Positions 47,861 to 55,066 of a stretch of 64,000 bases of DNA are shown here, in pieces. The position numbers and the translations under genes were made by a program. The stretch is from Actinocatenispora rupis (GTDB taxonomy: Bacteria > Actinomycetota > Actinomycetes > Mycobacteriales > Micromonosporaceae). Under the pieces are notes generated by a model. That model saw only the letters and a program-made list of their open reading frames with translations. It was not told the DNA's origin and ran no database searches. The first letter of the stretch is position 1; every line of letters starts with the position of its first letter. Location: positions 124,001-188,000 of the forward strand of contig NZ_BOMB01000008.1 in assembly GCF_016861975.1 (NCBI RefSeq), written 5' to 3'.

Positions 47861-47880
47861 AAGTTCTGAATTTCAAACTT
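47861..47880. promoter_or_regulatory. TetR operator candidate
   Basis: AAGTTCTGAA/TTTCAAACTT is a 20-bp dyad (8 of 10 positions symmetrical) in a markedly AT-rich patch, 8 bp upstream of the TetR start. The AT content is unusual for this genome and consistent with a promoter under TetR control. Confidence 0.5.
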
Positions 47881-47940
47881 CAGACTCGGAACGAACTCTA
47901 GCGCACCGTACGCCGGAGCGGACCGACGAAGGGGAGCAGC

Positions 47941-48609
47941 ATGAACACCAGTCCGAACCGCCGCCCGCGCCGCCGCGCCCTGCCCGTACTCGGTGGGGTC
48001 GCGCTCGGGATCGTGGCGCTGATCGTCCTCGCGGTCGGTGGCTTCGCCGCCACCCTCACCGGCCGCGGCGGGTACATGGACCTCGGGCACGCCGAGTTCC
48101 GCGGCGACGGCCACGCGGTCGTGAGCGACCCGTACGACTGGGGGCGCGGCACGTTCGTCGGCGCGCACTACGGCACGGTCAGGGTGCATCTGACCGTGCA
48201 CGGGGGAAAACCGGCGTTCCTGGGCCTGGCGCCCGCATCCGCGGTGCGCGACTACCTCCACGGCGTCGCGTACTCGACGGGCCACGGGCGGTCGAACTAC
48301 CAGGTCGCGTACACGAAGCACGCGGGTGGAGCGCCCGCCACGGCGCCGACCGGGGCGGACGTGTGGAGCGCGCACGCCTCCGGTACGGGGACGCTCACGG
48401 TGACGTTCCCGGCGGACAGGTACGACGGCGGGTTGGTGCTCGTCGCGATGAACGCCGACGGGTCGCCGGTCGTCAACGGCCGGGTCGCCACCGAGGCCAC
48501 CGTACCGTCGCTGGGCGGCATCGTGGCCGGGGTCGTCGCGGTCGGTGTGGTGCTGCTGCTCGGTTCGGTCGCGCTGATCGTGCTGCCGTTCCGCCGCCGC
48601 CGCGCCTGA
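47941..48609 (+). CDS. membrane protein of unknown function divergent from the TetR gene
   Basis: 222 residues. A membrane helix near each end (LPVLGGVALGIVALIVLAVGGF and LGGIVAGVVAVGVVLLLGSVALIVLPF) brackets an extracytoplasmic beta-rich domain of about 140 residues (GHAEFRGDGHAVVSDPYDW, HLTVHGGKPAFLGLAPA, SGTGTLTVTFPADRYDGGLVLVAMNADGS). This layout resembles small actinobacterial surface proteins that are controlled by a divergent TetR. No enzyme motif is seen. Likely target of the neighbouring regulator. Confidence 0.75.
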   Translation: MNTSPNRRPRRRALPVLGGVALGIVALIVLAVGGFAATLTGRGGYMDLGHAEFRGDGHAVVSDPYDWGRGTFVGAHYGTVRVHLTVHGGKPAFLGLAPASAVRDYLHGVAYSTGHGRSNYQVAYTKHAGGAPATAPTGADVWSAHASGTGTLTVTFPADRYDGGLVLVAMNADGSPVVNGRVATEATVPSLGGIVAGVVAVGVVLLLGSVALIVLPFRRRRA

Positions 48610-48704
48610 CGTACCAGGGGTCCGGCGTCGTGCGCGGCGCCGGACCGGCACGCCTCCGCCGACCGGCGACGCGCTGTCGGTGGGGGCGGCTAGCGTCTGC
48701 AGCC

Positions 48705-49343
48705 ATGACCGAACACGCAGACGTCACCGCCACCCGCACCGCGTACGACACGGTCGCCGCGGACTACGCCGACCTGCTCCGTACCGAGTTGGCGGGCAAG
48801 CCGCTGGAGCGGGGACTGCTCGGCACGTTCGCCGAACTGGTCGGCCCGGACGGCGAGGTCGGCGACCTGGGGTGCGGGCCCGGCCGGGTCACGGCGTACC
48901 TGGATTCGTTGGGGTTGCGCGCTTTCGGCGTCGACCTGTCGCCGGGGATGGTCGAGGTGGCGCGGCGGGACCACCCGACCCTGCGCTTCGAGGTCGGTAC
49001 GATCGCCGACCTGGACCTGCCGGACGGCGCCCTCGCCGGCATCGTCGCCTGGTACTCGATCATCCACACGCCGCGGGAGCGGCTGCCCGGGGTCTTCGCC
49101 GAGTTCCACCGGGTGCTCGCGCCCGGCGGGCGGCTGCTGCTGGCGTTCCAGCTGGGCGACGAGATCCGGCACATCGAGCACGGGTACGGGCACGACATCG
49201 TGCTCGACGCGTACCGGTTGTCGCCCGACCGGGTCACGGACCTGCTCGCCGACGCCGGCCTGACCGTCGACACCCGCGTCGTACGCCAGCCCGAGGGGTG
49301 GGAGCCCACGCCGCAGGCGTACCTGTTGGGGCACAAGGGGTGA
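48705..49343 (+). CDS. class I SAM-dependent methyltransferase
   Basis: 212 residues from the ATG at 48705. Motif I is VGDLGCGPGRVTAYL, motif II acidic end in AFGVDLSPGMVEVA, post-I region FEVGTIADLDLPDGALAGIVAWYSIIH, and motif III LAPGGRLLLAFQ. Small-molecule type (UbiE/ArsM-like fold). The substrate is unknown. The transglutaminase-like gene begins 37 bp later on the same strand. Confidence 0.9.
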   Translation: MTEHADVTATRTAYDTVAADYADLLRTELAGKPLERGLLGTFAELVGPDGEVGDLGCGPGRVTAYLDSLGLRAFGVDLSPGMVEVARRDHPTLRFEVGTIADLDLPDGALAGIVAWYSIIHTPRERLPGVFAEFHRVLAPGGRLLLAFQLGDEIRHIEHGYGHDIVLDAYRLSPDRVTDLLADAGLTVDTRVVRQPEGWEPTPQAYLLGHKG

Positions 49344-49379
49344 CCGGAGCTGTCAGGGGTCGAGTGCAGCATCGTCGGC

Positions 49380-50192
49380 ATGACGAACGACGGGTACCGG
49401 CGCGCTGGGAAGTACACGGGGCTGGGTGACGGGGCGCGGCTGGCCGTGGGGCTGCCGACGGACCCGGTCGGGATCTGCGCGGTGGTGCGCGGGCTGGTGA
49501 TCCAGCCGGACGACGCCGCGGCGGCCGGGATCGGGCCGGATCGCTTGCGGGAGAAGGACATCCGGCCCGTCGCGCGGCTGCTGGACGTACTCGCCGGGCT
49601 CGACCCCGCGCCGCTGACCGTGGCGCGCGGACCGGCGACCCGGGTCGTCGGCACCTGCCGGCACTTCGCCGTCCTCGCGTGCGCACTCCTGCGGTACCAG
49701 GGGATCCCGGCGCGCGCCCGCTGCGGCTTCGCCACGTACTTCCGGGCCGGACGCTACCTCGACCACTGGATCACCGAGTACCGGGCGGACGGGCGCTGGG
49801 TGCGGGTGGACAGCGAGGTGCTCGGCCTCGACGTGGTGGACCGGCCGGACGACCTGGCCGACGGCGCGTTCCTGACCGGCGGCGAGGCGTGGCACCGGTA
49901 CCGGCGGGACGGCGCGGACCCGATGCTGTTCGGCGTCGCCGGCACCGACCACGCCTGGGGCGCCGCCGAGATCCGCGGCAACGCGATCCGCGACCTGGCC
50001 GCGCTGTGCGACCGGGAGATGCTGCCGTGGGACGAGTGGGGCCGGATGACCGCGTCGTACGCCGGGCGTACGGGTGCCGACTACGACGCGCTCCTCGACG
50101 CCGTGGCCGCCACCTGCGCCGCCGACGACCCGACCGAACTGGCCCGGCTGTACGCCAGCGCCGACCTCGCCGTCCCCGACACGCTGCACTGA
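49380..50192 (+). CDS. transglutaminase-like domain protein
   Basis: 270 residues. The papain-like triad is recognisable: Cys in VVGTCRHFAVLACALLRYQGIPARARCGF, His in LDHWITEYRADGRW, and Asp in VRVDSEVLG. There is no signal peptide, so it is cytoplasmic. Such proteins may act as peptidases or amidases rather than crosslinkers. It ends just before a 42-bp tandem repeat, convergent with the kinase gene. Function is inferred from fold only. Confidence 0.85.
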   Translation: MTNDGYRRAGKYTGLGDGARLAVGLPTDPVGICAVVRGLVIQPDDAAAAGIGPDRLREKDIRPVARLLDVLAGLDPAPLTVARGPATRVVGTCRHFAVLACALLRYQGIPARARCGFATYFRAGRYLDHWITEYRADGRWVRVDSEVLGLDVVDRPDDLADGAFLTGGEAWHRYRRDGADPMLFGVAGTDHAWGAAEIRGNAIRDLAALCDREMLPWDEWGRMTASYAGRTGADYDALLDAVAATCAADDPTELARLYASADLAVPDTLH

Positions 50193-50207
50193 CCCGCGCG
50201 CCGGATA

Positions 50208-50316
50208 CGGCTCAACCGCAAGCATTTCCCGGCCCGGGGCCGTCGGGAACGGCTGAACCGCAGGCACTCCCGGCCCGGTGCCGCCGGGAACGGCTCAACC
50301 GCAAGGGGTTGCGGGG
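50208..50316. repeat. about 2.5 copies of a 42-bp tandem repeat between convergent genes
   Basis: CGGCTCAACCGCAAGC... at 50208-50249, CGGCTGAACCGCAGGC... at 50250-50290, and a partial copy from 50291. Each unit includes CCCGGCCCGG...CGGGAA, so hairpins can form within and across units. It may act as terminator for the transglutaminase gene and the kinase gene. Confidence 0.7.
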
Positions 50317-51726
50317 TCAGGCGCGGTCGGTGAGGGGGAGGCTCACGGTGAACCGGGTGTCGCCCGGTACGGACGTGACGCGCAGGTCGCCGCCGTGCCG
50401 TTTGACGATGATGCGCCAGGAGACGTCGAGGCCGAGGCCGGTGCCGTGCCCGATCGGCTTCGTGGTGAAGAACGGTTCGAAGATCCGGTCCTGGTTCTCG
50501 GCGGGGATGCCCGATCCGGTGTCGGCGATCTCGACGACCGCCTGGTTGTCGTCCCGCGCCGTACGCACGGTCAGCGTGCCGTCGCCGCCCATCGCGTCCA
50601 CCGCGTTGTCGATGATGTTCGTCCACACCTGGTTCAGCTCCGCCGGGTACGCCGGCACCGGCGGCAACGTCCGGTCGTACTGCTTGACGACGTGGACGCC
50701 GCCGAGCTTCGCGGTGAGCATCACCAGCGTCGAGTCCAGCCCCTCGTGCAGGTCCACGAACTGGTGCGGCGCGCGGTCGAGCTGCGAGTACTGCTTGGCG
50801 GATCCGACCAGGGCGGAGATCCGTTCCACCGCCTGCTGGATCTCGTTCATCAGCGTCTCGGTCTCCACCGTGTACCCGAGCCAGCGCAGCGCCGGTTCGA
50901 GGAACTCGTCCCGGGTGTTCGCGGCGAACAGGTCGAGGTCGTCGACGGTGATGCCGCCGCCGACGAGGACCGGCGCGATGTCCCACCCGTTGGCCACACC
51001 GTGGTCGTCGAGCCAGTCGGCGACCGCGTCCTCCCGGTCGCTCGTCTCCAGCGCGGTCAGCGTCGGCGCCTTCGCCACCCGCGCGACGTACTCCTCCTGC
51101 ACGTCGGTGAGGTGCTTGAGCTGCAACACCTTCGGGTCGCCGGCGGCGAGCATGGCGAGCTTGTGCCGCATCCCGGCGACGCGCTCGCGCAGCGCACCGG
51201 TCGCGCGTACCGCGGCGGCGGCCGGGTTGTTCAGCTCGTGCGTCAGGCCGGCGGTCAGCTTGCCCAGCGCCAGCAGCCGCTCCCGCTGGCTCACCAGCGC
51301 GTCGGTGTTCCGCGAGCCGGTCAGCATGCCCTGCAACAGATGCACGGCCATCGGGTACCACCGGGAGAACGCGGTGCCGAACTCGTCCGCCGGCAGCGCC
51401 AGTACCACCGTGTCGGTCACCGCCCGCACCGACGCCTTGTACTTCTGGTCGATCTGGTCGCCGAGGTAGAACGTGACCGCCCCGAAGTACGCGCCGACCT
51501 GGTCACTGCGGTTGATCTCCATGTCGCCGCCGGTGACCGCGCGGTGCATCGTGATCGTGCCGGAACGCAGTACGTAGAAGCAGCGCGCCTCCTCGCCCTC
51601 GGTGACGATGGTCGTCCCGGCGGGAACCCGTACCTCGTCGGCGTGCTTGCCCACCCACGCCAGCTGCTCGTCGTCCAGGTGCTCGAACAGGAACAGCTCA
51701 CGCAACCCGTCCGTACTCACACTCAT
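50317..51726 (-). CDS. cyclic-nucleotide-domain sensor histidine kinase
   Basis: 469 residues from the ATG at 51726 with AAGGAGGA upstream. A Crp-like cNMP-binding domain comes first (LFLFEHLDDEQLAWVGKHADEVRVPAGTTIVTEGEEARCFYVLRSGTITM). A dimerisation helix with phospho-His follows (LGKLTAGLTHELNNPAAAAVR), and a HATPase with VWTNIIDNAVDAMGG, VEIADTGSGIP and GHGTGLGLDVSWRI. It has no membrane segment and should be cytoplasmic. It is coupled through two tiny ORFs to the receiver/thioredoxin-reductase-like gene, which is presumably its phosphorylation target. The effector may be a cyclic nucleotide or another small ligand. Confidence 0.93.
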   Translation of the reverse strand: MSVSTDGLRELFLFEHLDDEQLAWVGKHADEVRVPAGTTIVTEGEEARCFYVLRSGTITMHRAVTGGDMEINRSDQVGAYFGAVTFYLGDQIDQKYKASVRAVTDTVVLALPADEFGTAFSRWYPMAVHLLQGMLTGSRNTDALVSQRERLLALGKLTAGLTHELNNPAAAAVRATGALRERVAGMRHKLAMLAAGDPKVLQLKHLTDVQEEYVARVAKAPTLTALETSDREDAVADWLDDHGVANGWDIAPVLVGGGITVDDLDLFAANTRDEFLEPALRWLGYTVETETLMNEIQQAVERISALVGSAKQYSQLDRAPHQFVDLHEGLDSTLVMLTAKLGGVHVVKQYDRTLPPVPAYPAELNQVWTNIIDNAVDAMGGDGTLTVRTARDDNQAVVEIADTGSGIPAENQDRIFEPFFTTKPIGHGTGLGLDVSWRIIVKRHGGDLRVTSVPGDTRFTVSLPLTDRA

Positions 51727-51803
51727 TGGTGTTCCTCCTTCGTCGGAGCACCGATGAGGCACGGCGCGCAGTGTTCATGATTCGCTCGCTGACGCTCGCT
51801 CAT
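51723..51803 (-). CDS. 26-residue coupling ORF between the reductase-like gene and the kinase
   Basis: The ATG at 51803 has an excellent AAGGAGGAG site. The frame encodes MSERQRANHEHCAPCLIGAP followed by TKEEHQ and stops within the ATGA that starts the kinase. The ACGAAGGAGGA encoding TKEE is the Shine-Dalgarno of the kinase gene. It contains a CxxC (CAPC). It may be a real micropeptide, or simply a relay that keeps ribosomes on the mRNA. It is similar at the end to the preceding 20-residue ORF. Confidence 0.45.
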   Translation of the reverse strand: MSERQRANHEHCAPCLIGAPTKEEHQ

Positions 51804-51862
51804 GGCTGCTCCTCCTTCGTGGGAACGCCAACGAAGCGCTGAGGGTTCCCGCGGCCGGTCAC
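51800..51862 (-). CDS. 20-residue coupling ORF overlapping the reductase-like stop
   Basis: A GTG at 51862 overlaps the reductase-like TGA (GTGA). The frame reads VTGRGNPQRFVGVPTKEEQP and ends in the ATGA that starts the next tiny ORF. Its (V)GVPTKEEQ resembles the IGAPTKEEH of the next one; both encode the downstream Shine-Dalgarno within PTKEE. Probably a translational relay rather than a functional peptide. Confidence 0.4.
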   Translation of the reverse strand: MTGRGNPQRFVGVPTKEEQP

Positions 51863-53529
51863 TGGTCCTCCAGGTACCGGTGGACCAGGGTGACGGCCAT
51901 CGCGCCCTCGCCGACAGCGGAGGCGACGCGCTTCACCGACTCGGCCCGTACGTCGCCGGCGACGAACACGCCGGCCTGGCTCGACTCCAGGTAGTACGGG
52001 TCGCGGTCGAGGAGCCAGCCGGCAGGTCGTTCGCCACCGACCAGCAGGTCCGGCCCGGTACGGACGAAGCCGAGTTCGTCGCGCTCGACGACGCCGCCCA
52101 GCCAGTCGGTGTGCGGCGCCGCGCCGATGAACACGAACAGGTGGCTGGTCGGCAGCTCCTCGACGGTGTCGGTGACCCCGTCGCGCAGCCGTACGCCGGT
52201 GAGGTGGTCGTCGCCGAGCGCCGCGTCGACCGTCGTGTTGGCCCGTACGCAGATGTTCTCGGTGGCCTCGATCTGCTCGATCAGGTAGTGCGACATGGAG
52301 TCCTTCAGCGACTCGCCGCGGACCAGGATGGTGACCGAGGCGGCGTGCCGGGAGAAGAACATGGCGGCCTGGCCGGCGGAGTTGGCGCCGCCCACCACGT
52401 ACACCGGCTGGCCGGCGCAGGCGGGCGCCTCGGTGTTGGCCGAGCCGTAGTAGACGCCACGGCCGGTCAGCTCGTCGATCCCCGGCGCCGTCAGCTTCCG
52501 GTACGACACGCCGGTGGCGAGGATGACGGCGTGCGCGGCGATCTCCGTACCGTCGCCGAAGCGGACGACGCGGGCGGAACCGCGTGCCTCCAGGCCGACG
52601 ACGTCGCGGGCGGACAGCACCTCGGTGCCGAACTTGACGGCCTGCCGCCGCGCCCGGTCGGTGAGCTGGGCGCCGGACACCCCGTCCGGGAAGCCCAGAT
52701 AGTTCTCGATCCGGGAGCTCTGCCCGGCCTGCCCGCCCGTCGCCTGCCGCTCCACCAGCACGGTACGAAGCCCCTCGGACGCCCCGTACACGGCGGCGCC
52801 GAGGCCGGCGGGTCCGGCGCCGACGACGACCAGGTCGTAGAACTCGGCGGAGGGCGCGGTGGACAGGCCGACCGCGCGCGCCAGGTCGACCTCCGCCGGC
52901 TGCCGCAGCACCTCGCCGGTCGGGGTGATCACGACCGGGATGTCCTCGGCCGTCACGCCCGCCGCGTCGAGGAGCCGCCCGCCCTCCGGCTCCTCCACGC
53001 TGAACCACCGGTACGGCACGGTGTTGCGCGCCAGGAACTCCCGGGTCTTGTGCGACGGCGCCGACCACCGGTGCCCGACGACCTTCACCTCCGGTACGGG
53101 GGAGTCGCCGGTGCTGCGCCACATCTCGATGAGCGCGTCGACCACCGGGTAGAGCTTCTCCTCGGGCGGATCCCACGGCTTGAGCAGGTAGTGGTCGACG
53201 TCGACGATGTTGATCGCCTGGATCGCCGCGTCGGTGTCCGCGTACGCGGTGAGCAGCGCCCGGCGGGCCCGCGGGAACAGGTCCATCGCCCGTTCGAGGA
53301 ACTCGATGCCGTTCATCTCCGGCATCCGGTAGTCGGCGAGCATCGCCGCGACCGGCTCACCGCGCAGCTTGAGCTCCTTGAGCGCGGCGAGCGCGTCCTG
53401 GCCCGAGTCGGCGCGCACCACCCGGTAGTCCTGCCCGTACCGCCGGCGCAGGTCGCGCGCCACGGCACGGGACACCCCCGGGTCGTCGTCCACCGTGAGC
53501 AGTACCGGTTTGACCTCGCGGCCCGTCAT
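51859..53529 (-). CDS. receiver domain fused to a thioredoxin-reductase-like flavoenzyme
   Basis: 556 residues from the ATG at 53529 (a GTG at 53535 is also possible). A CheY-like receiver domain (LLTVDDDPGVSRAVARDL, Asp in AMLADYRMPEMNG, Lys in HYLLKPWDPP) comes first. A thioredoxin-fold segment follows (VKVVGHRWSAPSHKTREFL), lacking CxxC. Then come a two-dinucleotide-domain flavoprotein with FAD motif VVGAGPAGLGAAVY, NADPH motif VVGGANSAGQAAMFF and FAD-closing GVFVAGDVR. The usual CxxC of thioredoxin reductase is reduced to one Cys (EAPACAG), so it should not reduce thioredoxin. It may be a redox enzyme whose activity is set by phosphorylation from the neighbouring kinase. Confidence 0.9.
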   Translation of the reverse strand: MTGREVKPVLLTVDDDPGVSRAVARDLRRRYGQDYRVVRADSGQDALAALKELKLRGEPVAAMLADYRMPEMNGIEFLERAMDLFPRARRALLTAYADTDAAIQAINIVDVDHYLLKPWDPPEEKLYPVVDALIEMWRSTGDSPVPEVKVVGHRWSAPSHKTREFLARNTVPYRWFSVEEPEGGRLLDAAGVTAEDIPVVITPTGEVLRQPAEVDLARAVGLSTAPSAEFYDLVVVGAGPAGLGAAVYGASEGLRTVLVERQATGGQAGQSSRIENYLGFPDGVSGAQLTDRARRQAVKFGTEVLSARDVVGLEARGSARVVRFGDGTEIAAHAVILATGVSYRKLTAPGIDELTGRGVYYGSANTEAPACAGQPVYVVGGANSAGQAAMFFSRHAASVTILVRGESLKDSMSHYLIEQIEATENICVRANTTVDAALGDDHLTGVRLRDGVTDTVEELPTSHLFVFIGAAPHTDWLGGVVERDELGFVRTGPDLLVGGERPAGWLLDRDPYYLESSQAGVFVAGDVRAESVKRVASAVGEGAMAVTLVHRYLEDQ

Positions 53530-53692
53530 CGTCACCCTCCCCGATCCGTACCGGGCAACGATACGTCCGCGTCGGGCCGTCGTCCGCCGGGGCGCCGCAC
53601 GTCCGGTTCGTGGTGCGCTGACGGATCCGCCCGCGTCCGCGGCGTTCGGCCGGACCGCGGATCCGGCTCAGCCGACCGGATCCGCCGCCGGC

Positions 53693-54913
53693 TCAGCTCC
53701 CCGGGTACGGGTTGTACGCCGGGGCGTCGGCCACGTCGCGCGGCACCGGCAGCGCGCTGCCCCGCACGTACGCGGACCAGTTCATGTCCCAGCCGGTCCA
53801 GCCGTTGCCGGGGACGAGGCGGGTGCCGGTGCCGGTGACGGTGACCGGGTCGCCGACGTGGGTCTGCCCGAACAGCCAGTCGGCGTTGCCGGGCCCGACG
53901 TTCACGCAGCCGTGCGAGACGTTGCGGTGGCCCTGGTCGCCGACCGACCACGGCGCCGAGTGGATGAACTCGCCGCCCCAGGTGAGGCGCTGCGCGTCGT
54001 CGACCGGCGCGACGTAGTTCTCGCCGGGGATGCCGAGCGTGTTGAACACGGTGTGCGCTGCCTTGGCCATGACGACCATGTGGCCGCTGGAGGACGGCGC
54101 GTCCGGCTTGCCGAGGCTGACCGGGAACGTACGGGTGAGCTTTCCGTTCTCGTACACCTGCATGCGCTTGGGCCAGTTGGTCACGCGCATCTCGACCCGG
54201 GTCCTCGTGATCGTGGCGGTCGCGGTGCGGTCCTGGTCGCCGTACCAGCCGCCGCCGAGCGGCAACCCGCCCAGCGCGATCCGTACGGTGAGCTTGGTGC
54301 CGGGCCGCCACCACGTCGCCGGCCGGTACTCGACGCGCTGCGGGCTGAACCAGTGCCACGCGCCCGGCTGCGGCGGGCTGCTCTCGACGAACAGGCGCCG
54401 CTGCACCGACGCGCGCAGCTTCGCCGGCACGTCCCGCAGGATCTCCACCGCCACCGGCATGCCGACGCCGTACGTCTCGCCGTCCTGGACGTACATGCCG
54501 GTGCCGACGCGCTTCGCCGGGTCGGACATGGTGGTGAACGTCGTGGTGCGCGTGACCTGCTGGCGGCGCGCGCCCACCGCCGTCACCGTCGCCGTGTACT
54601 TCCGGTGGTACGCAAGGGGTTCCGCCGGCACCCAGCTCGACCGGTCGGCGCGCATCGCGCCGGACACGCGGTGCCCCTTGGCATCGACCAGCCGTACGGT
54701 GTCGACCGAGCCGCCACCGACGCGTACCCCGATCTCGGTGGTGACCGGGAGGTTCGTCGCCGCCGCGGCCGGCGTGACGGCCAGCGTGACCGGATCCCGG
54801 TCGCCGGCCGGCGTGGGCGCAGCGTCCATCGTGGTCGACTTCGTGCCGGTACAGCCGGCCAACAGCGTGACCGTCGCCCCGACGGCCACCGTCATCGCCA
54901 GGACCCGCTTCAC
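53693..54913 (-). CDS. lipoprotein L,D-transpeptidase (YkuD, Ig-like domains)
   Basis: 406 residues from the GTG at 54913. A lipoprotein signal with lipobox (VTLLAGC) anchors it outside. Two Ig-like domains (~50-250) precede a YkuD domain with the nucleophile in RNVSHGCVNVGPGNADWLF and the catalytic His in GEFIHSAPWSVG. Such enzymes make 3-3 crosslinks in peptidoglycan, bypassing penicillin-binding proteins, and are common in actinobacteria. It appears monocistronic. The tail (WTGWDMNWSAYVRGSAL) is the usual C-terminal extension of this subgroup. Confidence 0.94.
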   Translation of the reverse strand: MKRVLAMTVAVGATVTLLAGCTGTKSTTMDAAPTPAGDRDPVTLAVTPAAAATNLPVTTEIGVRVGGGSVDTVRLVDAKGHRVSGAMRADRSSWVPAEPLAYHRKYTATVTAVGARRQQVTRTTTFTTMSDPAKRVGTGMYVQDGETYGVGMPVAVEILRDVPAKLRASVQRRLFVESSPPQPGAWHWFSPQRVEYRPATWWRPGTKLTVRIALGGLPLGGGWYGDQDRTATATITRTRVEMRVTNWPKRMQVYENGKLTRTFPVSLGKPDAPSSSGHMVVMAKAAHTVFNTLGIPGENYVAPVDDAQRLTWGGEFIHSAPWSVGDQGHRNVSHGCVNVGPGNADWLFGQTHVGDPVTVTGTGTRLVPGNGWTGWDMNWSAYVRGSALPVPRDVADAPAYNPYPGS

Positions 54914-55027
54914 CGCTTTCCCCCGTCCCCGCCGTACATGTCTCCCTCATCGTGCATCGGCAGGTACGCGGGGCGCGCCGGATCGGCGTTACCTGCCCGG
55001 ATGTCGGGTCGGGGAGCGGGGACGCGG

Positions 55028-55061
55028 GCGGGCCGCCCGGAGTGTCGTCCGGACGGCCCGC
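55028..55061 (-). terminator. hairpin terminator after the first beta-helix gene
   Basis: GCGGGCCGCCCGG (55028-55040) pairs with 55049-55061 (13 bp, one G-U type mismatch) over an 8-base loop. It lies 5 bp past the stop codon of the Tat-secreted beta-helix gene on the minus strand. No T-run. Confidence 0.7.
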
Positions 55062-55066
55062 ACGGC

